NCBI GenBank assembly: GCA_018384375.1
Contig: JAHAYJ010000059.1
Location: 1 to 40,010 of the forward strand
Source of the DNA: Lachnospiraceae bacterium
Lineage (GTDB): Bacteria; Bacillota; Clostridia; Lachnospirales; Lachnospiraceae
Length of the DNA stretch: 40,010 bases
Direction: 5' to 3'
Below, in pieces: positions 15,650 through 23,474 of the stretch; positions within the stretch are counted from its first letter, which is position 1, and each line of letters begins with the position of its first letter. The translations under genes and the position numbers were made by a program. Below the pieces are notes generated by a model. It saw only the letters and a program-made list of their open reading frames with translations. It ran no database searches and had not been told where the DNA came from.

Positions 15650-17167
15650 TTATTCCTCTGCCAATCTCAATTTGGCAATATCCTGCACATATAAAGGATA
15701 GAATTCATATCCTGTATACTTTTTATTGATTGCTACAAATTCAGGTAAATCCTGAATATATACGTTTGCGGCATCTTCTGAAAGAATACGCTCGCATTCC
15801 TGATAATACTTGGTCTTTTCCGCATCATCCGTACTGTAAATTGCTTTATCAAACGCTTCATCATACGACGCATTGCTATAATTGATAAAGTTATTGTGGG
15901 CATCGGAGGTGAAACGCTGAAGAAGCGCAGCACCGGTCAGATTGGATGCATCCACACCGACTACTGTCGACTGATACTGACGTCCCTGATAGACATCGCT
16001 GAGCCAGCTGTCCCACTCAATCAGCTGAATTTCCGCATTGACACCGATTGCCTTAAATTCCTCTACCAACACCTGTGCGGTATCAATATGGGGCTGATAA
16101 TTGGACGGAACGGTAATGGTAAAGCTGAATCCATCCGGATAACCGGCTTCTGCCAGAAGCGCCTTGGCCTTATCAAGATCCTGATTATAGGTATCGTTGA
16201 GTTCTTCCATATAATACTTGGAAAAAGCAGGGAACATACTGCTTCCCAGCTCTGTGCCCTTACCGTCTGATACCATCATCATGATTTCATCCGGATCGAT
16301 AGCATAGCAGAGTGCCTGACGAACCCTCACATCATCAAAGGGAGCCTCCGCATTGTTCAGGTATAATGCCTGCACCAGATTCATGGTACCCTCAAGCACC
16401 TCAAACTGATCGGAAAGCTCAGCTGCCTGTGAGGCAGTAACTCTGGCAAACATATCGATAGAGCCGCCTTCAAGGTCCATTACCAGAGAATCTGTATTGG
16501 AACAGATCTTAAAGGTAACATTCTCTATATGCGCCGGCTCTCCCCAATACTCATCAAATTTTTCCACCACGAAATTTTCCTGTGGAGAACGGGATACATA
16601 CTTATAGGGCCCCGTACCGATAGGATTGGTGTCCGGATTTTCATTGGAAGCCGGAATGATTGCGGTCGTCATATATGCCAGAAACTCCGTATTTGCCTCC
16701 TTCAGAGTGACAACAATCGTCTTCTCATCTGCAATGTCTACGCTTTCAATATTAGAAAACGCCGCTACCAACGGATCTCCCGCACTGGTATCGGCGCATT
16801 TATCAAGTGAAAACTTAACATCCTCTGCCGTTACCGTACTTCCGTCGTGGAATTTTACACCATCACGCAGGGTGAATGTGTAAACCTTACCGCCTTCTGA
16901 TTCCTCGTATGCACTTGCCACAGCAGGGATAAAACTACCATCGCTTGCCGGTTTAACCAGTCCTTCATACAGGTTAAACAGTACCTCCTTCGTTCCTGCC
17001 GCCACTGCCTTGTGGGGGTCAAGACTATCCTCCAGATCCTGAGGAATACCGATGGTAATCTGAGAAGAATTTTCTCCTTCCTTATCACCTGAGCATGCGC
17101 TCAGTGCAATAGCAAGTGTTGTCAACACGAAAACCAGAAGCAGGCTTTTCAAACCTTTTCTTTTCAT
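15650..17167 (-). CDS. Solute-binding lipoprotein, family 5 (peptide/nickel type)
   Basis: 505 residues. A lipoprotein signal (MKRKGLKSLLLVFVLTTLAI, then lipobox LSAC with Cys25) tethers it outside the membrane. The SBP family 5 signature region is seen in YEGLVKPASDGSFIPAVA, YTFTLRDGVKFHDGSTVTAEDVKFSLD, and VRQALCYAIDPDEI. The family captures peptides, but also nickel, opines or other small molecules; the ligand cannot be assigned. It heads the five-gene importer operon (binding protein, two permeases, two ATPases), with a promoter at 17228-17256 overlapped by a palindrome. Confidence 0.95.
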   Translation of the reverse strand: MKRKGLKSLLLVFVLTTLAIALSACSGDKEGENSSQITIGIPQDLEDSLDPHKAVAAGTKEVLFNLYEGLVKPASDGSFIPAVASAYEESEGGKVYTFTLRDGVKFHDGSTVTAEDVKFSLDKCADTSAGDPLVAAFSNIESVDIADEKTIVVTLKEANTEFLAYMTTAIIPASNENPDTNPIGTGPYKYVSRSPQENFVVEKFDEYWGEPAHIENVTFKICSNTDSLVMDLEGGSIDMFARVTASQAAELSDQFEVLEGTMNLVQALYLNNAEAPFDDVRVRQALCYAIDPDEIMMMVSDGKGTELGSSMFPAFSKYYMEELNDTYNQDLDKAKALLAEAGYPDGFSFTITVPSNYQPHIDTAQVLVEEFKAIGVNAEIQLIEWDSWLSDVYQGRQYQSTVVGVDASNLTGAALLQRFTSDAHNNFINYSNASYDEAFDKAIYSTDDAEKTKYYQECERILSEDAANVYIQDLPEFVAINKKYTGYEFYPLYVQDIAKLRLAEE

Positions 17168-17204
17168 GTCTCAAATTCCTTTCTCTTTGTTTATGAAATT
17201 TTGA

Positions 17205-17239
17205 CGTTAAAATTTTAACGCATGATTATTGTATACAAT
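17205..17239. promoter_or_regulatory. Two perfect palindromes in the transporter leader
   Basis: CGTTAAAATTTTAACG (17205-17220, 16 bp) and ATTGTATACAAT (17228-17239, 12 bp) are both perfect palindromes in the region upstream of the solute-binding protein gene. The second overlaps the -10 box, a repressor-type position, and shares its core with the gdhA leader. Confidence 0.55.
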
Positions 17240-17256
17240 CTTTATCTGAAATGCAA
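17228..17256 (-). promoter_or_regulatory. Promoter of the ABC importer operon
   Basis: TTGCAT (17251-17256), 17-nt spacer, TACAAT (17228-17233) on the minus strand, 61 nt upstream of the start codon. Confidence 0.5.
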
Positions 17257-17275
17257 TGTTTTTTTTACAATACAC

Positions 17276-17310
17276 AAAAATGCTTTTGCAGCTTTCACAG
17301 GCAAAAGCAT
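17276..17310 (-). terminator. Terminator of the nrdR transcript
   Basis: ATGCTTTTGC pairs perfectly with GCAAAAGCAT around an 11-nt loop and is followed by TTTTG on the minus strand, just after the 102-residue membrane-protein gene. Confidence 0.8.
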
Positions 17311-17322
17311 TTCAGCACATTT

Positions 17323-17631
17323 CTATATTTTCTTAACGATCTTATTATATCGCACTGCCAATCCGAACTTGATAAAGGTTGCAAGCAGCATCAACAGAAT
17401 ATCCCACAAAAGGAACTGATACATGCCGGAAACCAGGTGATCAAACCATGCTATTCCCTCCCACAGCTTTCTGCCAAAATAGATAAATACCAGCAAAACC
17501 ACTGCAATAAACATAAAAAATAATCTGATCTTGTTCATGACATCAACCGGTTTTTTGGCCTTTGCCACAATTGCCTTTTCTTCTTCCGTAAGAATGTTGC
17601 TCCCTGTATTACTGCCTGTTCCGACTGCCAT
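17323..17631 (-). CDS. Small two-helix membrane protein
   Basis: 102 residues. A polar N-terminus (about 1-33) is followed by two hydrophobic segments, about 36-52 (RLFFMFIAVVLLVFIYF) and 74-92 (LLWDILLMLLATFIKFGLA), and a basic tail YNKIVKKI. I do not recognise a family. It lies 32 bp downstream of nrdR on the same strand and shares its terminator, so it is probably co-transcribed. It could be a conserved Lachnospiraceae protein, but no function can be given. Confidence 0.7.
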   Translation of the reverse strand: MAVGTGSNTGSNILTEEEKAIVAKAKKPVDVMNKIRLFFMFIAVVLLVFIYFGRKLWEGIAWFDHLVSGMYQFLLWDILLMLLATFIKFGLAVRYNKIVKKI

Positions 17632-17663
17632 CTTTCTTCCCTCTGTTTCTCGTAAATACTGCC

Positions 17664-18113
17664 TTATTCCAGAACCTTTTTCAGTTCATCCATAAAAGTA
17701 TTGATATCCTTAAATTCTCTGTAAACAGAAGCAAATCGCACATAAGCAACCGCCTCCAGATCCTTCAGCTTATTCATCACAAGCTCGCCGATCACACGGC
17801 TGGATATTTCCTTTTCTTCCTTGCTGAAGATTTCTGTTTCCACCTCATCAACCAGCTGCTTGATCTGATTTGCACTGATCGGTCTCTTATGGCAGGCACG
17901 AAGCACACCGGCTTCAATCTTAGATCTGTCGTATGTTTCCCGGTTATTATCTTTTTTAATGATAATCAGCGGAATTGTCTCCACCTTTTCATAGGTGGTA
18001 AATCTCTTATCACACTCATCACAGGCGCGACGCCTTCTGATGGAATTATTATCCTCCGCCGGTCTTGAATCAATTACTCTGGTATTTTCGTGGCCGCAAA
18101 ACGGACATTTCAT
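17664..18113 (-). CDS. nrdR: Transcriptional repressor NrdR
   Basis: 149 residues, the family's usual length. The N-terminal zinc ribbon (CPFCGHENTRVIDSRP, then RRRACDECDKRFTTYE) binds NrdR boxes upstream of ribonucleotide reductase genes; the C-terminal ATP-cone (from about 46, VIIKKDNNRETYDRSKIEAGV) senses dATP/ATP. The start is at ATG 18113, where GGGAGGG lies upstream; the frame continues to 18137 without one. In Clostridia nrdR often sits near sigG and ylmC, as here. It has a consensus promoter (18156-18184). Confidence 0.96.
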   Translation of the reverse strand: MKCPFCGHENTRVIDSRPAEDNNSIRRRRACDECDKRFTTYEKVETIPLIIIKKDNNRETYDRSKIEAGVLRACHKRPISANQIKQLVDEVETEIFSKEEKEISSRVIGELVMNKLKDLEAVAYVRFASVYREFKDINTFMDELKKVLE

Positions 18114-18155
18114 AGGATTTCCCTCCCACAAGAACAATATTTTGATAACAAGACC

Positions 18156-18184
18156 ATTATATTGTGATTTACAAATTATGTCAA
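18156..18184 (-). promoter_or_regulatory. Consensus promoter of nrdR
   Basis: TTGACA (18179-18184), 17-nt spacer, TATAAT (18156-18161) on the minus strand: both hexamers match the housekeeping consensus exactly. It lies about 43 nt before the nrdR start. Confidence 0.85.
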
Positions 18185-18221
18185 CTATTTTATGGAAACC
18201 TATTCTCCCGCATTCGAAGCG

Positions 18222-18839
18222 CTAAATGATATATTCAATCTGATCCATCGTCTGCCTTGTATTCCTATTATACAGCAGCACACTCTCCCTCCAGTCGATC
18301 CTGCTAAAGGCGTATGCTCCTTTTCCCGTACTGTTCATCAGATCCTTATGTACCCGTCTGTTGCGCACCTTCGGCTCATCCCAGATCATGGTGATTCCCT
18401 TCTGGTTAAAGGGCTTCTGCCTGAAATAGGGATCAAACAGATCCACATAATCACCATCGATTCCCGTCAGGAGCACATAATGGCCACAGCCAAGCATGAC
18501 CTTGGCTACCACAACCCCTTTTTGCTGCAGACAGCCTGTTATTCTGGAATTTTGCCCGATATAAACCTGATCTCCGGTAATCGTCTCGCAATGGATCGGG
18601 AATCTTCTTACCTTACCGAAATGATTCAGCCAGCTTGCCAGAAAATCCATGGCATAATAGGTGGTTCCGCTCTTATACGCTTCTCCCTTACTGTTATAAG
18701 CGTCCATACAGTATTGCATAATATATTTGGGAATATCAGGCGAGATCTCTTCTCTCTTAAATAGGAAACTGATCGCATTGGCCATCGAAGTAGGGCCGCA
18801 GTCATATTCTGTCATCTGGTAATTCAATGGATTTTTCAT
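18222..18839 (-). CDS. C39-like cysteine peptidase domain protein
   Basis: 205 residues with no signal peptide or membrane segment. The start NYQMTEYDCGPTSMANAISFLF is the C39 peptidase motif, with catalytic Cys14 in YDCGP, and GCGHYVLLTGI supplies the His followed by DLFDPY as the third catalytic position. C39 enzymes normally sit at the front of bacteriocin ABC transporters and cleave double-glycine leaders; this one stands alone without ABC or membrane domains and without a bacteriocin gene nearby. It follows the aminotransferase gene by 24 bp, so the two are probably one operon. Its target is unknown. Confidence 0.8.
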   Translation of the reverse strand: MKNPLNYQMTEYDCGPTSMANAISFLFKREEISPDIPKYIMQYCMDAYNSKGEAYKSGTTYYAMDFLASWLNHFGKVRRFPIHCETITGDQVYIGQNSRITGCLQQKGVVVAKVMLGCGHYVLLTGIDGDYVDLFDPYFRQKPFNQKGITMIWDEPKVRNRRVHKDLMNSTGKGAYAFSRIDWRESVLLYNRNTRQTMDQIEYII

Positions 18840-18863
18840 CGTGTTCTCTCCGCATAATCTCTG

Positions 18864-20030
18864 TTATCGCCGTGCAGCTTTCTCTCTGAGTGTAGAAAGC
18901 CGCTCCAGTGCTGCCTTCAGTGTCTCATCCTTCTTTGCAAAATGGAAACGAATATAATCATGAATATCTTCCCGGAAAAAGCTGGAACCGGGCACCGCTC
19001 CCACTCCCACTTCCCTTGCAAGCCATTCGCAGAATTCCACATCATCCTTCACGCCAAATTCAGACACATCCATGAGCACATAATAGGCACCCTGGGGCTC
19101 ATGGAAGGAAAAGCCCAGCTCCTTCAGTCCTCCCACGAAAAGTTCTTTCATATGGGTATAATGTGCCTGAAGCTCCCGGTAATACTCATCCCCGAAATGA
19201 AGTCCTGTGACAGCCGCTTCCATCAGCGGTGCTGCGGCTCCCACCGTCAAAAAATCATGCACCTTCTTCACTCTGTCAATGATTTCCGGCGATGCGATCA
19301 CATATCCCAAACGCCAGCCTGTGATGGAATAGGTTTTGGAAAGAGAGTTACATATAATTGTCCGCTCCCGCATTCCCGGAAGAGTTGCAAGATAGATATG
19401 TTTATGTGGCTCATAAACAATGTGCTCATAAACCTCATCCGTGATTACATAAGCGTCATATTTCACTGCAAGCTGTGCAATTATCTTAAGTTCCTCGTAT
19501 GTGAATACCTTACCGCAGGGATTGGAGGGATTACACAGAATCAGCGCCTTTGCTCCCTGTTTAAAAGCCTCCTCCAGCCGATCCCCGTCAAAGGTAAATT
19601 CGGGTGGGACAAGGGGAATATAAATTGGCTCTGCCCCTGAGAGAATCGCATCTGCACCGTAATTTTCATAAAAAGGAGAAAAAACAGCAACCCGGTCTCC
19701 CGGATCTACCACTGTCATCATGGCAGCCATCATTGCTTCTGTACTGCCGCAGGTCACTACGATTTCCCGATCCGGATCAAGCTTCATTCCTGAAAAATGT
19801 TCCTGCTTCTTCGCCAGTGCCTCCCTAAAGTTCTGTGCTCCCCAGGTCAGAGCATACTGGTGGGGTCCGCTTTTTGCTACCTGTGCCAGTCTGTCCGTTA
19901 TCTCAGCAGGAGGATCAAAATCAGGAAATCCCTGTGAAAGATTGATTGCCCCATACCGGAGCGATACTCTTGTCATCCGTCTTATGACAGAATCGGTAAA
20001 ATTTGCCGTCTTGCTGCTCAGTTCTCTCAT
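18864..20030 (-). CDS. PLP-dependent aminotransferase, class I/II
   Basis: About 388 residues, fold-type I. The N-terminal substrate loop INLSQGFPDFDPP, the cofactor segment CGSTEAMMAAMM, the NPSNPCGKVF motif with the pyridine-contacting Asn, D and Y in YVITDEVYEHI, the Schiff-base Lys in SLSKTYSITGWRLGY, and the carboxylate-binding Arg in DYIRFHFA are all present. It resembles the aspartate/aromatic (PatA/kynurenine-type) branch; the amino-acid substrate is not determinable. ATG 20030 is preferred because AGAGGA precedes it; 20042 is an alternative start. Confidence 0.92.
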   Translation of the reverse strand: MRELSSKTANFTDSVIRRMTRVSLRYGAINLSQGFPDFDPPAEITDRLAQVAKSGPHQYALTWGAQNFREALAKKQEHFSGMKLDPDREIVVTCGSTEAMMAAMMTVVDPGDRVAVFSPFYENYGADAILSGAEPIYIPLVPPEFTFDGDRLEEAFKQGAKALILCNPSNPCGKVFTYEELKIIAQLAVKYDAYVITDEVYEHIVYEPHKHIYLATLPGMRERTIICNSLSKTYSITGWRLGYVIASPEIIDRVKKVHDFLTVGAAAPLMEAAVTGLHFGDEYYRELQAHYTHMKELFVGGLKELGFSFHEPQGAYYVLMDVSEFGVKDDVEFCEWLAREVGVGAVPGSSFFREDIHDYIRFHFAKKDETLKAALERLSTLREKAARR

Positions 20031-20140
20031 AGTTCCTCTCATTCCGCTGCCTTAGCAGCTCTTTTGCTTCAGTAAATTCTGCTTCTATTATAATTTCCGT
20101 ATTTGCCTTTCGCAACCTGATTTTTTTACGCATCAGCTTC

Positions 20141-20920
20141 CTATGCTGTCAGATAGGTTCTCATCACCTTTAATGCATTTTTTTCCAGTCTTGACACCTG
20201 CGCCTGGGAAATTCCGATCAGATCCGCCACCTCCATCTGTGTCTTCCCTTCAAAAAAACGCAGACTGATGATTTCATGCTCCCGCTTTCCAAGCTTCTTC
20301 ATCGCTTCACTCAGGGAAAGATTTTCTACCCAATTCTCCTCCTTGTTCTTTTTATCACTAATCTGATCCATTACATACAGGGTATCACCGCCATCCGTAT
20401 AAATCGGTTCATACAGACTCATGGGATTTTGAATGGCATCCAGCGCATAAACCACATCCTCTTTGGCAATACCGATTTCCGCAGCGATCTCATTGATGGT
20501 CGGTTCCTTCATATTCTGCTTGATCAGATTTTCCCTTGCATAAATTGCTTTGTATGCCGTGTCCTTTAAGGAGCGGCTCACACGGATGGCATTGTTATCC
20601 CGCAGGAACCGCCGTATTTCTCCTATGATCATGGGCACCGCATAGGTACTGAATTTTACATTTAAAGAGGCATCAAAATTATCAATTGCTTTGATCAGGC
20701 CGATACATCCGATCTGAAACAGATCATCCACATTTTCGTTGCTGAAGGAAAAGCGCTTGATCACGCTTAAGACAAGACGCAGATTTCCCTCAATATATTT
20801 TTGACGGGCCGCCTCATCCCCTCCTTCTATCTGTTGAAACAGTCTTTCCTTTTCTTCTGCCTTGAGAAGCGGAAGTTTCGCTGTATTAACTCCACATATT
20901 TCCACCTTTCCCTGTGCCAT
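20141..20920 (-). CDS. sigG: Forespore sigma factor SigG
   Basis: 259 residues, the same length as the Bacillus protein. Sigma-G drives late forespore genes after engulfment. It opens with the sigma-G-typical KVEICGVNTAKLPLL, followed by region 2 (NLRLVLSVIKRFSFSNENVDDLFQIGCIGLIKAIDNFD...FSTYAVPMIIGEIRRFLRDN), region 3, and region 4 with the helix-turn-helix TQMEVADLIGISQAQVSRLEKNAL. ATG 20920 has AGGAGG upstream; the frame is open to 20989. A TGAATA hexamer lies about 65 nt upstream and could belong to a forespore promoter, but its -10 is unclear. Unlike the classical layout, sigG does not directly follow sigE here. Confidence 0.96.
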   Translation of the reverse strand: MAQGKVEICGVNTAKLPLLKAEEKERLFQQIEGGDEAARQKYIEGNLRLVLSVIKRFSFSNENVDDLFQIGCIGLIKAIDNFDASLNVKFSTYAVPMIIGEIRRFLRDNNAIRVSRSLKDTAYKAIYARENLIKQNMKEPTINEIAAEIGIAKEDVVYALDAIQNPMSLYEPIYTDGGDTLYVMDQISDKKNKEENWVENLSLSEAMKKLGKREHEIISLRFFEGKTQMEVADLIGISQAQVSRLEKNALKVMRTYLTA

Positions 20921-21043
20921 CGTGAATATCCTCCTGATTCTATTCCAGCTTGTTTTTCTGTAATAAAAATCATTCACCGTTTGGCTCAAAAATATTCATG
21001 CTGCATATGATAAACTATACCGGAAAAAGGCAGGAACCTGAAA

Positions 21044-21277
21044 ATGCTGTTCTCTGAATTAAAATGTAAAGATGTGATCAACCTACGTGACTGCAAGAAG
21101 CTTGGTCGGATCTCCGACCTTGAATTTGACCTTTGCAGCGGGCAAATCTGCAAGGTCATCATTCCCTGTGGAAATAAATTTCTCAATGTTCTGTGCTCTG
21201 AACCCGACATTGTCATCCCCTATAAAGACATCAAGCAAATCGGACCGGATATCATTATCGTCGATATACGCTGCTAG
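21044..21277 (+). CDS. ylmC: YlmC/YmxH-family PRC-barrel sporulation protein
   Basis: 77 residues, the only convincing plus-strand gene. The sequence SELKCKDVINLRDCKKLGRISDLEFDL, then CKVIIPCG and IVIPYKDIKQIGPDIIIVDI, is the PRC-barrel fold of the YlmC/YmxH family found in all endospore formers. A disruptive phenotype is modest in Bacillus and the role is not settled. CAGGAACC lies 8 nt upstream of ATG. It is divergent from sigG (about 120 bp shared leader) and convergent with sigE, with a giant inverted repeat starting 8 bp after its stop. Confidence 0.93.
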   Translation: MLFSELKCKDVINLRDCKKLGRISDLEFDLCSGQICKVIIPCGNKFLNVLCSEPDIVIPYKDIKQIGPDIIIVDIRC

Positions 21278-21284
21278 CATCATC

Positions 21285-21765
21285 CCCCACCGCTATCAGA
21301 GATGTAAGCTGTATGTTTGCAAGAAAATGTCTGTGGATCTGCTTTACGGCAATAACCCGTTTGGGGGATTTTTTGAACCCAGCTGTCACAAATACCAATT
21401 AGATGCCCTCGCGAGAAACTCAAAGCGCATTGCAGCACATCTGCCGTAAGGTCTTAAAGGCTTTTTAGGAAAATCAATCAGCTTATTTCAGAAAATTTAT
21501 CCCCCGATTTCTTTGTTCGAAGCGTAGCAAGTTTGAAATCGGGGGATTAATCATATCTCTGAAATAAGCTGATTAGATTTTCCATAAAGGCTTTATCGAG
21601 CTTACGGCAGATGTGCTGCAATGGCTTCTCAAACACTCGCTCGGGCATCCGTATTATTGTGACAGCTGTTTCTAAAAAATCCAGCCCAAATGGTTAAATG
21701 CCGCAAAGCAGATCCACAGACATTTCTTTAATAAATATTGCATTCATCTTCTGATAGCAGTGGGG
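21285..21765. repeat. Giant inverted repeat filling the ylmC-sigE gap
   Basis: Arms 21285-21511 and 21535-21765 (about 227 and 231 bp) are imperfect reverse complements around a 23-nt loop. Exactly complementary blocks include 21325-21345 with 21705-21725 (21 nt), 21428-21450 with 21601-21623 (23 nt), 21476-21492 with 21558-21574 (17 nt), and the inner stem 21499-21511 with 21535-21547. The outer ends CCCCACNGCTATCAGA match over 15 of 16. Between blocks the arms diverge and have small indels. The element begins 8 bp after the ylmC stop and ends 6 bp before the sigE stop. Either strand's transcript would fold into a hairpin of over 200 bp, so it could serve as a bidirectional terminator or act as dsRNA. 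Both arms carry short open frames (CLWICF..., LQHICRK...KAF) but none is intact in both, so coding is not supported. Confidence 0.9.
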
Positions 21766-21771
21766 AATATG

Positions 21772-22515
21772 TCAGCAGCTTTCTCGAAGGAGTTCCTTCT
21801 TCAACCGCTTCATGATTTTCTTTTCCAGGCGGGAAATATAGGATTGTGAAATTCCCAAAAGATCCGCGACCTCCTTTTGTGTCATTTCCTGTCCGTCCGG
21901 CGTTCCCAGTCCAAAGCGAAGGTGGATGATGGTTTTCTCTCTTTCTGTGAGCTTATCAATCGCCTTTAACAGGAGCTTTCTTTCCACTTCATTTTCAATG
22001 TCTCTGTATATCACGTCCTCGTCGGTTCCCAAAATATCTGAAAGGAGAAGTTCATTTCCGTCCCAATCCACATTTAAGGGTTCATCAATGGACACCTCCA
22101 GTTTTGTTTTATTGTTTCTTCTCAGATACATCAAAATTTCATTTTCTATACATCTTGATGCATAAGTTGCAAGCTTAATGTTCTTTTCCGGATTGAAGGT
22201 GTTAATAGATTTAATCAGCCCTATCGTTCCTATGGAAATGAGATCCTCCACTCCCACTCCCGTATTGTCAAACTTTTTGGCTATATAGACGACCAACCGC
22301 AGATTATGTTCAATCAGGATCGACTTTGCCTCATCCTCATATTCTGTCCCCAGATCACTGATGACAGCGTTTTCCTTTTCTATCTCAAGGGGTGGCGGGA
22401 GTACCTCCGATCCACCTATGTAATGAACATCTCCCTGTCTTGCCAATAAGAACCCGGGTTCTCTGCGATAAAGCTTAAACTGCAGTTTTCCCGGAATTGC
22501 TACCTTAAAAACCAT
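21772..22515 (-). CDS. sigE: Mother-cell sigma factor SigE (pro-form)
   Basis: 247 residues. Sigma-E directs early mother-cell genes. The N-terminus [20 protein letters not shown] is the membrane-associating pro-sequence removed by SpoIIGA, and the mature protein starts near the conserved [13 protein letters not shown] (about residue 30). Region 2 ([37 protein letters not shown]...[17 protein letters not shown]) and region 4 with [24 protein letters not shown] are intact. AGGAGGAAAAT precedes ATG. It follows spoIIGA by 32 bp, so they share the Spo0A-type promoter upstream of spoIIGA. Confidence 0.98.
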   Translation of the reverse strand: MVFKVAIPGKLQFKLYRREPGFLLARQGDVHYIGGSEVLPPPLEIEKENAVISDLGTEYEDEAKSILIEHNLRLVVYIAKKFDNTGVGVEDLISIGTIGLIKSINTFNPEKNIKLATYASRCIENEILMYLRRNNKTKLEVSIDEPLNVDWDGNELLLSDILGTDEDVIYRDIENEVERKLLLKAIDKLTEREKTIIHLRFGLGTPDGQEMTQKEVADLLGISQSYISRLEKKIMKRLKKELLRESC

Positions 22516-22547
22516 ATTTTCCTCCTGTTATGCTGTTTTGTGTTTTT

Positions 22548-23351
22548 CTATACGGACAACCCCGGCGGAAGGATCATCTGATATCCCCCCTTACCGGATA
22601 CATTTCCTTTAAATATTGCTACTACTACATTTTCGTACTGCTTATTCTGTGTTTCTCCCTTTACTTCCATGGAATCGATCACATAGCCTTCCAGAAGTCC
22701 TCTGTCTGTGCCAATGCTATGATAGGGAATCATCTTATATTTTTCCGGTCTTTTCCACAGTTTCATATGATTCCACACCTCCTCATCCAGTATTGCTACC
22801 GGTTTCCTGCTGACCGGCTCCACCAGTCCGTTTCCGGTGTCAATCAGCGCCCTGACTTCTATGGGGCCTGTATCTCCAATCAAGCTGACATTACAAAAGC
22901 AATTCTTTCTTTTTTCCCGATATCGCGCTATTCCTCTGTTGCAAATGGCATAACCCGCAAATCCCCAGAACAGCAACAGTAAAATAGAGCTTTCATATTT
23001 TCTGAATACAGGCAGTTTCCCCTTCAAAAAGAGAATGAACCCGCCCAGAAAAAAAGAAAACAGATACAGATATCCGGTTGCCCGAAGCAGCTCCCTGATC
23101 CCTTTTGTACAACATGCAATTTTTATCATCAGTAATCCTGTCGGAATCATTCCGAGCACCACCTTCACTGCATATGGTATTCCCGGAATGCACAGAACGA
23201 TGCAATATCCTGCAGCACCTGTAATGCTTCCTGCAAAGATTCTTAAGTAAGTGGCAGTTTTCCCAAGCATCTTTGCCGTAAGCATCAGCAGGTATAAGTC
23301 CATCACCAGATTCAACAAAAAAATACTGTCGATATAAACCGTTTCCTGCAT
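22548..23351 (-). CDS. spoIIGA: Sigma-E processing peptidase SpoIIGA
   Basis: 267 residues. A membrane-embedded aspartic protease that cleaves pro-sigma-E in the mother cell after a forespore signal. About five hydrophobic segments fill the N-terminal half (YIDSIFLLNLVMDLYLLML, then AAGYCIVLCIP and further segments), and the cytoplasmic protease half carries the catalytic Asp in ALIDTGNGLVEP (Asp171). The start at 23351 gives the family's typical MQETVYIDSIFLLN beginning; ATG 23378 is an upstream in-frame alternative. It is first in the spoIIGA-sigE operon. Confidence 0.95.
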   Translation of the reverse strand: MQETVYIDSIFLLNLVMDLYLLMLTAKMLGKTATYLRIFAGSITGAAGYCIVLCIPGIPYAVKVVLGMIPTGLLMIKIACCTKGIRELLRATGYLYLFSFFLGGFILFLKGKLPVFRKYESSILLLLFWGFAGYAICNRGIARYREKRKNCFCNVSLIGDTGPIEVRALIDTGNGLVEPVSRKPVAILDEEVWNHMKLWKRPEKYKMIPYHSIGTDRGLLEGYVIDSMEVKGETQNKQYENVVVAIFKGNVSGKGGYQMILPPGLSV

Positions 23352-23395
23352 TTGCACCCTGTCATCCTTCACCTCCATTTCTTAAGTACTTGTTC

Positions 23396-23428
23396 ATTAT
23401 AAACATTAAGGTCTTCATAATTTGTCAA
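23396..23428 (-). promoter_or_regulatory. Spo0A-type promoter of spoIIGA-sigE
   Basis: TTGACA (23423-23428) and TATAAT (23396-23401) both match the sigma-A consensus but are 21 nt apart instead of 17. The same over-long spacing (22 bp) is known for the Bacillus subtilis spoIIG promoter, which needs phosphorylated Spo0A for activity. Confidence 0.75.
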
Positions 23429-23470
23429 AACATTGTACGAAACAAAATCTTTCATCGTTCCTGTTCGACA
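23421..23470. promoter_or_regulatory. Two Spo0A boxes upstream of spoIIGA
   Basis: Box 1 (23421-23432) reads TTTGTCAAAACA on the plus strand and fits TTTGTCRAANNA; it overlaps the -35 hexamer. Box 2 (23464-23470) reads TGTCGAA on the minus strand, the exact 7-bp core, about 40 bp further upstream. Two boxes, one over the -35, is the arrangement of the Bacillus spoIIG promoter. Confidence 0.65.
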
Positions 23471-23474
23471 AAAA

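Noticed and set aside
18222-18839. Bacteriocin-processing locus
   Set aside because: No transporter, immunity gene or GG-leader peptide in the neighbourhood.
20920-21043. A sigma-F/sigma-G promoter for sigG
   Set aside because: TGAATA is a fair forespore -35, but no convincing -10 was found at the right distance, so no promoter is called.
21326-21449. Small plus-strand protein starting MSVDLLYGNNPFGG in the left arm of the giant repeat
   Set aside because: The matching frame in the other arm is interrupted after nine codons, and no ribosome-binding site is seen; coding is not supported in both arms.
21530-21700. Minus-strand open frame (ETAVTIIRMPERVFEKPLQ...) in the right arm
   Set aside because: Open for about 46 codons but with no start or ribosome-binding site, and the partner arm has stops at homologous positions. 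It may be a relic and is mentioned in the repeat entry only.
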